A program made the position numbers and the translations under genes. From Bolinopsis microptera (Eukaryota; Ctenophora; Tentaculata; Lobata; Bolinopsidae), in NCBI RefSeq assembly GCF_026151205.1, contig NC_087072.1, positions 24,381,799 to 24,445,798 on the forward strand: 64,000 nt of DNA, written 5' to 3'. Shown one piece after another: positions 1-12,200 of this stretch. The notes under the pieces are model-generated. The model was not told where the DNA came from, searched no databases, and was given only the letters and a program-made list of their open reading frames with translations. The first letter of the stretch is position 1. Each line of letters begins with the position of its first letter.

Positions 1-1782
1 GGTGCATGTAAACCGCATAGCAGGTTTGACTTTAAATAATCGCGATCGCTGATAATTATCGGAATAGTAGTAATAGTAATAGTAATACCAGTTACCGGCG
101 ATTGTAATTATTGGACTGATAATTCTTACCTTGGCACGAAGTTACACATAGTAGTGTTAAAAGCTGCATAAATAGTCGTAACCTCATATCTGTTCGGTTT
201 TTGCGAAATAAACAATATAGAATACTGAGTAAAACGATTAATTGCAACGTTCAATTCTTTCAAACCAGCTACGATTTAAGTACGTTGTGTCGAGAGAAAA
301 AGAGCAAGTCCATCAGTATCCATGCACATTGCACAATGACAATCCAACAGATAATGATTAACAAATAATCAAGTTAAGTCCATACTCCATTCTCAGGTCC
401 ATTGTTCAATATGTTTATGCAGGAGTCGTAATTAAATTTAGATTATGGATAAAATTTAAATCACAATCCAGGTCGAACGTCTGGGTTACAAGTGTCATGT
501 TCGGTTACTTTGAAAGTAACACTAACAAATAAGATTGATGAATCGTTTCTTGTGTGTTAAAGAAATATAATGTATATTATTTTATCAAATGTTGCGTTGA
601 TTGACGGTGTCAACCCATCGAGATAGTTGCTCGACGATGCGAAGCAAGAATGCTAGTTTGCGCGCGGCGCGTCGAAGCGGCGAAGTCCTCCAAATGTTGC
701 GTGATGGGATTTTAAAATTGTAGAAATTAAAAAATCACACCAGTCAGTACGTGAATATAAATTCAATATATTTTATAATGCCCTCAGGGACGTTATATGT
801 GATATTGATAATGTGTCACGAGGGAGAAAAGTGATAACGCTAAATTTTTCTCAGGGAGCATTATCAAACAGGTATTTGTAGCGCGATGCGTTACTGTGCC
901 GCGCCGCGCACTTAATATAATAAGGCTTCTCACAGCGACTGGCTAGATCGGCGAGATGCGCTACTGTGCCGCGCCGAGCTGCCATGAATTGACATCGTCA
1001 ATTAAACAGGTATAGGAACAGCGTTGCTCTAATCAGAGCCCTCTCGCTTGCGGTAGCGCGCGACCGCCGAAGGTTGCTCTATCCAGAGCCCTTGCGCTTG
1101 CAGTAGCGCGCGCCCGCCTCACGGCGGTAAAAAGGGCTCTAGCCATGAACCCACCCAACGATTTTGACACCACTCTACAGTGGTGCCAAAATTACCCGCG
1201 CTTTTGTCCTCATATGCGACGTGTGTAGCCTTTCAGACATTGATTGCGTAAACGAGGTGTCGTACGTCACCTCAAGATAGGGTGACAGGGGGCTGACCAT
1301 GCCCAAACCTAATTGATCATTGATTGGGTCTGAGGTCACGTGATTATGAGCCTATGAGGTCACGTGACTATGACGTCACCAGACCTTGTCCTCCGTTTCC
1401 CGCTCATTGGACCAGGTGAGCTTGCATGCTTGTGAATGTAGGTGTAAGTACAGCTGTACTGTAGTTTAAACCTAATTAACCCCTATACACGGTCACTATG
1501 CACTATAAAAACCTGAAAAGTGGTTACTGGATACTGAAGGGAGAAGTGCCAAGACTACCTGCGCTACATAGACACTGTTGTCAGCACTGCGCACGCGCGC
1601 ACGAACCTTCCCATCGGGGTTCGTGGATAGGTGCTTTTCTTGACTTGTGAAACAAGCGCGCCCGAAGTGGCGCGAAAGCACATGGTTAGGTGAAGCCGAA
1701 GGCAGTACACGTATACACATGGCTATGTGAAGGAACAGCGAGAGACCACTTTCATTTTTCGTAATACGTTTCCGTTATAATA
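1..1782. other. gene-free repeat-rich region
   Basis: I see no supportable gene. The stretch mixes AT-rich DNA with CpG-rich blocks (about 640-680, 900-1120 and 1570-1700) built of short motifs such as CAGAGCCC, GCGCGC and CACATGG. The same motifs recur near 2540-2900, 3640-3760, 37480-38060 and 52240-52730, so they are pieces of an interspersed repeat family. The short open frame at 1496-1720 lies inside such a block and is rejected as a gene. Confidence 0.6.
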
Positions 1783-2235
1783 TAATAATGCCTTCGGCTC
1801 TTCGGGCTCCGCTTGATAATTCCCGACAGCTTGCTGGAGGGAATTTGCGGCCCGAAGAACCGGAGGTATTATGTATTATAATATTTTCCGGTTCCGAATT
1901 GGAAGGGGTGTAATCCGATACGTGCGCATGATACAATATAGTGTCTAATATATAGAACGCCAGTGTTATTTGTTTTACAACTTGCCGCCAGCCAGTCTGA
2001 GGTCTATATTGATAATACCTTGGCTTCCCTTGCGGGATATATCGGCAAATTATCAGCTCTCAGTGTCCGAGACTTTTAGTGGATATAATTCCCGGAAGGT
2101 ATTATAATAGTAATACATTCCGGTTCCGATTGGAAGGGGTGTAATGTGATTATTGCGCATGATACAATATAGTGTCTAATATATAGAACGCCAGTGTTGT
2201 TTGTTTTGAAACTTGCCGCCAGCCAGTCTGAGTCG
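1783..2235. repeat. two tandem copies of a foldback repeat
   Basis: Two units about 230 bp apart share the order hairpin, then CCGGTTCCGA..GGAAGGGGTGTAAT, then GCGCATGATACAATATAGTG, then GAACGCCAGTG and CTTGCCGCCAGCCAGTCTGA. The first hairpin (about 1785-1872) pairs ATAATGCCTTCGG with a near-complement ending GGAGGTATTAT. The second (about 2013-2112) pairs ATAATACCTTGGC with GGAAGGTATTAT. They look like tandemly duplicated foldback or MITE-like units. No protein is encoded. Confidence 0.6.
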
Positions 2236-4470
2236 TGCATTATAACTGATAATACTCTTTCACTCTTTCAGGCCGCGCAAACTCCCTCACTTCCGCGTTC
2301 GGGCGTTATCATGCGCGGCCCTCAGAGCGCGAGAGCATTATTGCGTTATAATTTAATCACTTTGTTTGGTGCATACTGACTTTCGTCGCGTTCTTTAAAG
2401 GGTCTGTCTTAATTTCACCATATTATATTATTAGGATTATGAAAATGAAGTATGCAATTTTTCAATTAAGATTAAGAATATCGTTCCCTTTTTTCTCGAA
2501 ATGGCCCAATGCAAGTCACAAGTGCTACGAAGTGAAGTTTGCTCTAACCACAAACCAGAGCCCTCTCGCTTGCAGTTGTATCACGTTGCGACCCCCACGG
2601 TCGTTTCACTATCGTCCTGACGATATATTGTATCACGTGGTGACCCCCACGGTCGCTTCACTATAGTAGCGTCTTCGACGCTACAGGGGGAGCCGCTCAC
2701 TTCGTGTGCGGCGGGTCATACATTGTATGACAAACTATATATACGTGCGCGGCGGGTCATACAACGTATGACAAGCTTGCAGTAGCGCACGACCGCCGTG
2801 AAACAATTGCAAATTGCGCGTCACGGTGTCACGCAGTACGTGTATACACATGGCTATGTGAAACGTAAAGTAGCGCGCACCGCCGCACCGGGCTAGTCCA
2901 TTAACAACAATCAAAGCCCTAGCCATCTTAACGGGTGATACTCGTAAAATTTTTGTTCCAAATAGGACCTTCAACGAGTCCAACTCGGCGCGCGTCCTGA
3001 TAGGTTATAAACCTACAAAAGCCATCGCACGATGTAAATTTAATTGTTAATTGATTGAATATGTCAGTACCCTTCCAGATAAGATCGTTGCTCTGCAAAG
3101 CAAAGCAACGATCTTCGATGCGAAGCAAGAATGCTAGTTTGCGCGGCGCGTCGAAGCGGCGAAGTCCTCCAATAAATTTAACTAGTCATGGCCGGGCTCA
3201 ACCGGGATCCCGGTTGAATTACAATCCTGGCCTGATCGGTCAATATCGGCTTTTTTATCTATCAAGGTATACTTTTTCATGTTATGGTCCCGGTTAATAA
3301 ACAAAAAAGCATTGCAGATAGTATAATTTTATTGTGAATGTGATGCTTCATGAAAATTTAAATATACATTGGTGCCAAGGTTGGGTTTTGATGCTCCCAC
3401 ATGACAAATGACAAATGTCCAGTAACAGATACAAAATAACAAAACCAAAAACACGTAATTTAACCTGGTCCCTGGTTAAGTTGCTACAAGCCGCCGAAAA
3501 GGGATTTATTCTTTGTATATGGTATAGTAGAATCAAGTCTCTGCTAGTCTATTGCTTGCTTCTTTCACAATTCACATACAGTGCAAAAGCAAACAATAAA
3601 GTGTTGCACATATATTTGACTTGTATCACGTTACTGGGCCGCGCTCAGCCTGTCTGCATTCCGCCTAATCTTTCACATAGCCATGTGTATCATTTATACG
3701 CGTACTGCGTGACGCAGGGGTCGCGCGCTACAGCAAGCGAGAGGGCTCTGGTTAGAGCAAGCCTAATCTCATAATATGTTTATGAACATGATAGCCTGAG
3801 GTCCCTAGGTAAGTGTCACGTCGTGACCACCCCCACGGTCGTTTCACCCCTGTTATACAACGTATGACAATATTTGACATAGTACATAGTAGTAAAAGGC
3901 CTTACGGGCATTTTCTGCTCGATACGCCGCTAGGGACCCCAAATACACTTCCAATACATATTTTGGACCGTAGAATCGATCGAAAGTGAGTTTCCCTAGT
4001 TAAATTATCGCAAACACTGATTTTTTGGCCAAAAATAGGTCAAAAATAATGTTTTTAAACTTTTGAGCAAGTAAATTTCGTTAAAAGTTAAAAATCTTTA
4101 AAGGCCTATCTCAAAATTCTGGCTCTAGAGTTCTCTTATAACTGATCCTAAGAATTTTTTTTAAAAAGAAAAAAGGGGGGACCCCCAACCCATGTAGCTG
4201 AGACACCTCACAGCAAGTAGACCAAAGTGGCTCTTGCTTGTGAAAGGTGCGTCAACTACCCGCCGAAGCAGTGGGTTGGGAGTTCCCCCTGGGATCATTT
4301 CGTCCGTAAAATTAAATACAACATAAAATAGTACAGTAAAATATCAAAATTTACATAAACAAATCTAGGAGACCTCAAAGCTCGTCTTCTGGGGGATGAG
4401 GTTGAAGGAGATGTCATGCAGTTCAAGATCCTAAGAATATATCCTGAAAGTTTGAGGGTGATTGCTCAAA
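2236..4470. other. gene-free repeat mosaic
   Basis: No gene is supported. It holds further CpG-rich repeat fragments (2540-2900, 3120-3180, 3640-3760) and a short hairpin at about 3083-3113, where GATCGTTGCT pairs with AGCAACGATC. At about 4180-4300 an imperfect inverted repeat begins with GGGACCCCCAACCCA and ends with TGGGTTGGGAGTTCCCC, as in a small foldback element. Confidence 0.5.
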
Positions 4471-4484
4471 AAATGTAGGAGAAG

Positions 4485-4920
4485 ATAGATTTTTAGATCA
4501 AAGACTCATATATTCACCACAAATGAGACTGATTTCTTTGCCCAAAGGGTCTTGCGCTATAGGAACAGTCTACCACTACTTGTGAAAGCTAGTGAGTCGG
4601 TTACTGGTTTCAAGAGGGGATTAGATGCCTTTCGGCGTCATGGATATCAGGCAAATAAGCTTGGCCACTACTGGGAACTGTCATATGACATCTTTGATAG
4701 GATAGATGTGTCTGTGTATAATAGGAATAGTTATGTAAGTTATATGAAAGAGAATCCATTGGTAGCTAAGAGGAAGAAGGTTAATATCAAAGGTATTTAG
4801 TTGAATTTTTTAAAAGTTTGTAATTATATGGTTTCCAACATAAAGTGTTCATTTTCTATGAATTTCTTTTTGAGATGCCCAGAGAGGCATTATTTATAAT
4901 GTTATGTTATGTTATGGGAC
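4485..4920 (+). mobile_element. CR1/L2-like LINE, 3'-end fragment
   Basis: The open frame read from about 4509 to 4800 matches the C-terminal tail of non-LTR reverse transcriptases. That region ends RT proteins with a block of the form 'FAxRVxxxWNSLPxxVxxAxSVxxFKxxLD'. Here it reads FFAQRVLRYRNSLPLLV and then ASESVTGFKRGLDAF. The stop at 4798-4800 is followed by about 120 bp of AT-rich 3'UTR and a short GTTAT tandem tail near 4895-4915, typical of CR1/L2 3' ends. Everything upstream of the RT C-terminus is missing, so this is a 5'-truncated insertion. Clade assignment is from memory. Confidence 0.7.
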
Positions 4921-6598
4921 CAAAAGCTGCTGATAGATATCACTATCCTCTCTCAGATATCACTGAGATGACGAAGTATCTTAAGCAGCACTTTATACCC
5001 CCACTTAGAACTTGATTAGTCACGAACAATAGAATCATCAAAAACCAATACAATAAAACATCTTGATCAATAAATGCCTAGCAGCACCAGACAGCAGCCG
5101 TGTACCTTTTTCGACTCCGTGGAGTCCCTGATGGACTTTTGTTTACTTTTGTTAATAATCGGACCAACCTTTCTTTCTCGAAACATGTATCCTATTGTAT
5201 TTCATTATAGTATTAAGATGTGAAGATATACTAGATATTACAACGAAATAGAGGTATACCAAATTGGCCCTTGATATTAACAATAACCGTGTTGATGGTT
5301 TTAAATTTTGTATGTTGTAAGTATCTTAGTTTGTGAAGCGTTTACTCCTCCCCCTCAGCAAGACAGTTAGATTGTAGATTAATGATAATAATTGTCAAAT
5401 GACGTTATATATTATATAACAGTTATAAATGTTCAATAGTTGTAGAGCAATTTCAAGAGTAGTGGTCCACAGGGGTCCGAAAAAGCCGTACAGGCACTTG
5501 GGTCCTTATCCTTGTCACTAATCTCAATTGGATTCGGTTTACACAAAACACGTACACATTGACACGATATTTATTAGAAAGCAAAAAGTATAAAATAATA
5601 CGTGCGTGCGCGGCTTGAGCCGCGCCGCATAAGAACGGATGCGTGCAGGGGCTGGAGTACGCTTGTATGTAGATTAATGAAATGTTGCATTGTAAATATT
5701 GAGAATTGACGATATATTATGATCTAATAATAAATTTTACAAAGCTGGCTTTGGATTTAGGTAAGATTATAATTTGTAATTTATTTTTAAAAAACCACGG
5801 ATAGTTTTAAATTTATTTCTATTTGTCGTATAATCATGAACAATTTAATCCTGTTTTCAAGAATGCGCGGCTTTGGCGGCCAGTTATTTATATTGACTTA
5901 TACATTAAATTGAATTTTAAATAGAAATGTGAATATATTAAAATTTAAAACTTTCAAAACGGAGGCTTATAAATATTATTATATTATGATTGTAAAATAA
6001 AGGATAAAATTTTAAATTTGTTTCACTAAAAAAAATTTGTTTCACTCAGAAACAACTATAAAGTCGATTTCGAGAGAATTTTGATGAAGACCCCCCGGCC
6101 CCCTTAACACATGCTCTCTCACCAGCCTGTCACTCAGCTATATCTTGAAACACTGAAGTTAAGCCTGAGGTAAGAATTGGGATGAGAGTGAAACAGATAT
6201 AATGAAATTTAGGGGAAGGTCAGATTAAAGAAATGGAAGGTGGCAAAGGAGATCGAGTGCTTTGTGATGATGGAAATCTGAAATGCACTTGGTGCAATTG
6301 TCTTAATAGATATGGTCAAAAGCATCATCATTTGTAACACTCCCTTGTATTACGGATACATATTACATAGCTTTATATAACCTTTGTTTATGTTATTGTT
6401 GCAAATTTTGCCATTGCTAGTAGACCTTTGTGAACTATGTAGTGTATATTTTCATTAGCTTAAACATAGCTCAGGTCAATTGTTGAAAATTTGTCATTTA
6501 TTTTTAAAATATCTTTACTATTTTACATGTTTAAACTTGATTCCTGTGTGGTAAAAGACAATGACAATGGTGACAAATCAACATTATTTTATACAGAT
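4921..6598. other. intergenic region upstream of the ERI-like gene
   Basis: AT-rich DNA without a convincing gene. A 34-codon ATG frame (6233-6337) contains a small Cys cluster (CTWCNC) and ends in a TAA; it could be a fragment or chance. A polypyrimidine-poor acceptor (ATTTTATACAG, ending 6596) sits 2 bp before the ATG chosen for the ERI-like gene, so a 5'UTR or upstream coding exon probably lies in this stretch, but I could not place it. Confidence 0.45.
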
Positions 6599-7204
6599 AT
6601 GGATTTACATGTGTGTGTGCTCGACTTTGAAGCAACCTGCTGGGATGGCTCAAAGAACCACGAGATTATTGAGTTTCCTTCTCTTCTTTGGAGATGGAAT
6701 AAAAGGAAAACAATCGAGCTTGTTGATATAATCCAGATATTTGTTAAACCTACTGTCAACCCAACTGTCTCCGAATTTTGTCATAATCTAACTGGCATCA
6801 CCCAAGCACAAGTTGACAATGGCTTTTCACTGAAGCATGCTCTCAAACAGCATTACGAGTGGCTGACTGATCATGTTGGACCAAATACTGAATCTGTTGT
6901 ATTTGTTACTTGTGGAGATTGGGATCTTAAAACCATGCTTCCTAATGATTTAACTGCAAATAATTTGTCTTATCCTGACCCAGCTTACAGGAAATATGTC
7001 AACATCAAACAAGCCTTTAGCCATGTGACTCAAACGAAAAAACAGATGAGTATGGTCAAAATGTTGGCAGCTCTTAATTTAGAGCTTGAAGGACGTCATC
7101 ACTCTGGTATTGACGACTGCAGGAACATTTCGAAGATATTTGTTAAATTAGTTCAGCTTGGGTTGACTAAGGTGCTGTTCGAGCAGTTGTCTGTTACAGT
7201 CTAA
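6599..7204 (+). CDS. ERI1/ERI3-family 3'-5' exoribonuclease (DEDDh)
   Basis: A 201-residue protein. The DEDDh exonuclease motifs are all present from its start: ExoI as LDFEATC with Asp9 and Glu11, then EIIEFP; the NPTVSEFCHNLTGI block; ExoII as FVTCGDWDLKTMLP; and ExoIII as HHSGIDDCRNI with the catalytic His and Asp. This spacing is that of ERI1/ERI2/ERI3 enzymes, which trim 3' overhangs of structured RNAs (histone mRNA stem-loop, 5.8S rRNA, siRNA). The GDWDLK and PHSGIDDC-like blocks look closest to ERI3. No SAP domain is visible. I start at ATG 6599 because a splice acceptor ends at 6596; the frame is open upstream (another ATG at 6527), so an N-terminal exon may be missing. Confidence 0.9.
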   Translation: MDLHVCVLDFEATCWDGSKNHEIIEFPSLLWRWNKRKTIELVDIIQIFVKPTVNPTVSEFCHNLTGITQAQVDNGFSLKHALKQHYEWLTDHVGPNTESVVFVTCGDWDLKTMLPNDLTANNLSYPDPAYRKYVNIKQAFSHVTQTKKQMSMVKMLAALNLELEGRHHSGIDDCRNISKIFVKLVQLGLTKVLFEQLSVTV

Positions 7205-7923
7205 TGCATGATTTAACAACACAGATTACTTGGTATTTCAAAACTAGTATCTTTGGTTTAGATTGATCCTGTTATATGTTGACATAATGTATTAATTGTT
7301 ATTGAGCTGTGAATTTTGTGAGTAATTAAGTTGTAGAGTTATTGGATTGTCATTTTAAAGTGGAACATCTGAAATACTGTATACTATTATTTTTGTGTTT
7401 CAGTCGATTTATCATGTAACTTGTGCTTGTATTTTTTAAGTGTTGAACTACCTATTTATAATACTCAGTAGGTATTTTTCAGAATTTATGTGTAAGTTCA
7501 GTTCGTTGGGTTTTCGAAATTTTCATTTTATATTTTGTCATAAATCAGAATTTTATTATACATAATCAGATTATATTTTGACATGTGTAATTTCTTTACA
7601 TGGAAATTTACAATTGTATACTATAATTATTGTACTGTCTGAAATTATGTGTTTATTTAATATTTGTTTACCACTAAATTATCCTAGTGAGCAAATATCA
7701 TTAGGCCTGTGAAAGTGTGAACTGAAACAGTGGATAAACTTTCACCCTTTTGTTAATTGGCTTGTTGAATGTTTTGAATCATGTGTTTTTTTGAACATTC
7801 TTTTTTACAATTTTCATTTTAATGCATATATAATATACTTTTGACCTGAAGAAAGTTTCCAATTGTTTCTGAATAGCCTTCCTTTTTAAAAACTATTATT
7901 CGTCTCAGTTCTATGTAAAACCA
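7205..7923. other. intergenic spacer between ERI-like and IFI6-like genes
   Basis: AT-rich 3'UTR-like sequence after the ERI-like stop, then the upstream region of the IFI6-like gene. It contains the upstream copy of a direct repeat (about 7704-7770) also found just after the IFI6-like stop codon. No additional gene is seen. Confidence 0.6.
7704..7770 (+). repeat. direct repeat flanking the IFI6-like gene (upstream copy)
   Basis: About 65 bp beginning GGCCTGTGAAAGTGTGAAC and running through ACTGAAACAGTGGATAAACTT to TTGTTGAAT. It is nearly repeated at 8479-8550, which starts exactly at the IFI6-like stop codon. The downstream copy is therefore 3'UTR. The upstream copy looks like the 3'UTR of a lost or decayed preceding gene copy. 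Confidence 0.65.
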
Positions 7924-8478
7924 ATGTTTGGCGACAGATTTAACAAAAATGTTGTCAAGGAAGTGGCTTCAACCACAGCTGTGTGGACTGCTACGTCTAG
8001 TGCCAGTGCAGTTCCATGGTTAATAGGCTGTACTGCAAGTGGAGTTGCAAAGGTAAAACAAATGTCTGCTAACAAATTAAACGACTATGATGTCAGTGGA
8101 GCTGTGAGCACTGTTGCTTCAGTTCCATCGTTATTGGGTTTTACTGCAAGTGGAGAACTTGCAAAAATAAAAGAAATGTCTGACGACGAATTTAACAGAA
8201 ATATTTTCAAGGGAGGGGCTATAGTCACGGCTGTGGGGGCTACTGCTTCAGTTCCGTGGTTCATGGGTTTTACAGCAAGTGGAGTTGTAGAGGCATCTAT
8301 AGCAGCAGGCATACAATCTGGAATTGGAAATGTTGTCGGTAGTTCCGCTTTTGCAGCGGCACAAACTGTTGGAGCCACCACCTTACTCGGGACAGCAGCA
8401 CCAGTCATAGTTGCTGCAACAGGAGTTACAGCTGTCGGTTATGGGGGATACAAGCTCTACCAGAGTAAATATAAATAG
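7924..8478 (+). CDS. IFI6/IFI27 (ISG12)-like hydrophobic protein with tripled unit
   Basis: A single-exon 184-residue protein, very rich in Ala, Gly, Val, Ser and Thr. It carries the GFTASG signature of the interferon-alpha-inducible 6/27 family, followed by the family's Gly/Ala-rich membrane stretch (residues about 120-180). Known members are small mitochondrial or ER membrane proteins linked to apoptosis and innate responses. Here the entry segment occurs three times: VPWLIGCTASG (30-40), VPSLLGFTASG (67-77) and VPWFMGFTASG (110-120). Each is preceded by a charged linker of related sequence. Usual members have one such segment, so this one is extended at its N-terminus. An AATAAA lies at about 8899. 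The interferon link is known only in vertebrates; the function here is unknown. Confidence 0.8.
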   Translation: MFGDRFNKNVVKEVASTTAVWTATSSASAVPWLIGCTASGVAKVKQMSANKLNDYDVSGAVSTVASVPSLLGFTASGELAKIKEMSDDEFNRNIFKGGAIVTAVGATASVPWFMGFTASGVVEASIAAGIQSGIGNVVGSSAFAAAQTVGATTLLGTAAPVIVAATGVTAVGYGGYKLYQSKYK

Positions 8479-9237
8479 ACCTGTGAAATTGTGAACTGAA
8501 ACAGTGGATAAACTTACGGGCAATATTTTTTTAATTTGGTTGTTGAATTTATATCTTCTTTTGCGAACTGTCAATATATAAATGATTGTTCGACTTTTGT
8601 CAATTTGTCTGGGGAAAACTTTGCCATTACTGGAACTGCTGCCTACGAACGTTACCAGAGACCAAGACCAACGTCCCTCGAACCGAAATTGAGTTAGCCA
8701 AGTAGCAATTAGCAAGTAACAATTCAAATCAGGTTTAAAATTCTGACAACAGTCGTTTTTCGGTCATCTGATTCGGACAAAAGTTGTGTTAGATAAATGT
8801 GTGGTTATAAGACTCGATTTTCATAGGAAATTACTATTTGTTTTTTTAATTCATGTTCACATTTATTTATTTTTTTCATTATCTGATTACTCTCTTTCAA
8901 TAAAAATTCAGTCATTTAAATATTTTCTATTTGGAAATTATTAAAGATTTACGTACGTACGTATATCAAATTATAATTTTGTTTCATATTTATTGTGTCT
9001 AACATTTAGATTCGCTTTAGCTTTATCATAAACTGCCAAACAATTCAAATTATATGACAGGCATGGGCATGGTGACAATGTAATTCGTTAAAGTTGCTAA
9101 ACAAATAACTGTAATTCACAAAAATGTGGGATCTCTTGTACCGTCTCTTCACGTGTTGAGTTCCTTGTTCCGTGGGTACCATGTGAATATCTCGTAACAC
9201 ATTTACTCATTTAACAACACTACAGTAGTAACAAATA
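8479..9237. other. IFI6-like 3'UTR and DNAJB6-like upstream region
   Basis: It starts with the downstream copy of the 65-bp direct repeat (8479-8550). A poly(A) signal AATAAA lies near 8899, followed by AT-rich spacer with a short TACG run (about 8951-8963). The DNAJB6-like ATG follows at 9238. I recognise no clear TATA box. Confidence 0.5.
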
Positions 9238-12200
9238 ATGTCAAGAAAGAAATCCAGAAGGACGGAGAACGAGGATGAGACAGACTACTATGAAGTTATG
9301 GATATCAGTAGGAATGCCACAGCTGATGAGATCAAGAAAGCGTTAGTCTGCTCTTTCTTAAACTACTAATAATATTGATTGCAATTTTCTGTTGTTTTTC
9401 TGTTGATATTCCAAGTACACATTTCTTTTGCACTGTACATTTCTTTTGCGCCGTACTATATAATATACATTCGTTTGCTTAGTTCGGAATTCTCATATGA
9501 CTATAATTCAGGTACCGAAAATTGGCGTTAAAATGGCATCCTGACAAAAACCCTGACAATCCAGAACTAGCAAACGAGAAATTTAAATTAATATCAGAAG
9601 CGTATGATATTCTATCAGATCGTAAGTTCAGTTGTCATAGACAAAGATTTATGGTTATTTTATCACAATTAGATAGGCACTATTAATCAGAACTTTTTAC
9701 TTTAATGTTATTTCAATGAAAGCCGTGAACGTAGCATATAAACTGTATACTCATTTTCGTATTCTTTGGAAATCAATTTATACAGTTATTTTATGGCTTT
9801 AAGTTATCACGTTATTATTATCTCAGCTAAAAAGAAGGACGTGTACGACAAATATGGAAAAGCAGGACTTAATAATGAAGGAAGCGGTAAGAAATTTATT
9901 TACGAAAAATGCTTCAACAAAGTTCAGGTCTTATTTTTATAGAGATGTAGGTAATCCAAAGCACTAAACACTATACAATAACTTTACAGAATGTTTTGAA
10001 AACAACATTAATAACATGTAATACTAATTATAATTAGTAACATTATAATATCAGTAACGTGGTTACTTTGTAAGAACCCTCTATAGTCTATAGTTACTAA
10101 ATGTCGCTGATAAGCCAGCAATTTGGATCCAACATTTTGGGGCACCCGCTACATCAGCTATTATTTCGAGTGCACGGGAATTAACTGACAATTAAATTGG
10201 GTTATTTGCTCATAGCTGTCAAAGAGACATGTAAACATGGTAAAGTGGTACCTGAACTACCACTTCACCTGATGATCAGATGATTTTATCAGAGATTGCC
10301 AGAAATTTAAAGCAGCAAAATATCAGCTGATTGAGGTTTCGACAGTCTCGTGAATCATCAGCACGTGAACCATCAGCACGTGAACCATCAGCACGTGAAC
10401 CATCAGCACGTGAACCATCAGCACGTGAACCATCACCACGTGAATCATCAGCACGTGAACCATCACCACGTGAATCATCAGCACGTGAACCATCAGCACG
10501 TGAACCATCAGCACGTGAACCATCTGCATCAGCACGTGAACCATCAGCACGTGAATCTGATGCTTCACGTGTTTATCTGCTCCTCAAATCCAATCATCAC
10601 GTCATGCTGATCTTCATATTAGAGTTCTGGCAAATTGTAATAACGCTCATTCACATGACTCGTAGTTATTCAGGTACCGCTTCACCTATCAACTACAGCT
10701 CAATATGACCTATTTGTATATTAATTAATAACTTGGCATGTCCCGGGTCCCCGCTCTCGATACTCAGATAGTGGGTGCCCCAAAATAATAGATCCAATCA
10801 GTCGGGTTAAAAGGTAACTGTAGAGGATAAGTATATGTAACTATTAGTTACTAACTAGTAACTAGTAGTTACTAACTAGTGACTACCAACAGTTAACCAA
10901 TACAACTAATTAACTGCATATTCCGTGGAGGCTGACTTCCTGTGATTCGCGAACATGGTTACTTTACTACGCTAAACTGCTTACGTTAATACACACGCTA
11001 ATGTGGGCCTGTACTTTCAGTGATATACATTATACTGTCATATTATAACGTCTCAGTGCAGTGTAACTAGTACTGTTGTAGTGCAGTGTATATTAGTGAA
11101 TATTACCCTATCTTCAAATTACGTATCTTAGACACGTTTTGTTGATTTCATGGTTTCCAAAAAAGATTACGATAGAAATTCCTTTACAACATGGAATACA
11201 TGCTTTATCATACTTTGTGTTATGGTCAGTAAAGACTCAAGCTGTCACATTATGTGACTTTAACAAGTGGTTATTTATGATATACAATTTACATACCGTC
11301 TCCCACAACCACGTGTACTTTATAGACATCATTCTTCAAACTTACCACTTATCAATCAGAATATTATTTATTATTTGCCCTATTATTTTACACATTTATC
11401 ACGAAGTACTATTGTTACCTTATTAATGGATCTTTTATAACTTGCTGTGAAAAATAATGGTCATGATGGTCGGAGGTAATAACATATTATAATCATAACG
11501 ATAAATCATAAGTGTTAATTATAATGTAACAGAAATTCCTGTGCGAGTCTGATTTAATAATATTATTTAACCTTAATAACGGTTAAACTATGCCAACAGC
11601 TATGTTATGAGTACAAGGTGCTTTGACAGGTCGATCTTGGCAAAGGTATCAATCCTGGAACAGTTCCTACGGTGTTGACGACTCTGAGAAGAGGATGATG
11701 AATTTTTCGAATATTGGTCCTCCTATCAGTATCAGTTCCAGGAGAAAACGAGAGTTACTGTAGCTGAGTTAACAAGAAATATGGTCATGGATTGGCAAAT
11801 CTATGTTAGGTAAGTTATTTTGTAACGGGAAAATGATATATATGATATTTTATCTTCTTTTACGTTCTAACAAGTTCTAAAAGATGATTCAAACATAGAA
11901 TTCTTTACGATAAAGAGTACAACAAATTCCCCCTTTACAAGCATGATTTCTTAAATTTCAAACATTTTAGGGTCACTAAAGTTCATGGATTAAGACGGTA
12001 TTCCAATGCTCGTGGTAGTGGATTTATCTTTAAGGTCAACTTGATGGACAACAGTGGAGAAATCGTGCTCATGGGTAAATTTCTCATTCACTAGATTGTG
12101 TTATCTAACCTCGCCATCCTTCATTTAACTTAAATGTTACTCTGACTTGTTAAATCTCCCGCCATTTAACTTACACAGTTTTAATCACCTCAAAATGTTT

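Noticed and set aside
1496-1720. 74-residue minus frame in CpG-rich repeat
   Set aside because: Similar fragments occur in other copies of the repeat with broken frames; no domain.
6233-6337. 34-residue frame with CTWCNC
   Set aside because: Too short and without a recognisable family; could be an upstream exon or chance. Noted in the spacer entry only.
10323-10708. Overlapping open frames with SAREP, VNHQH and MVHVL repeats on both strands
   Set aside because: They arise because the 15-bp minisatellite unit is a multiple of three. No start context, splice signals or non-repeat domain.
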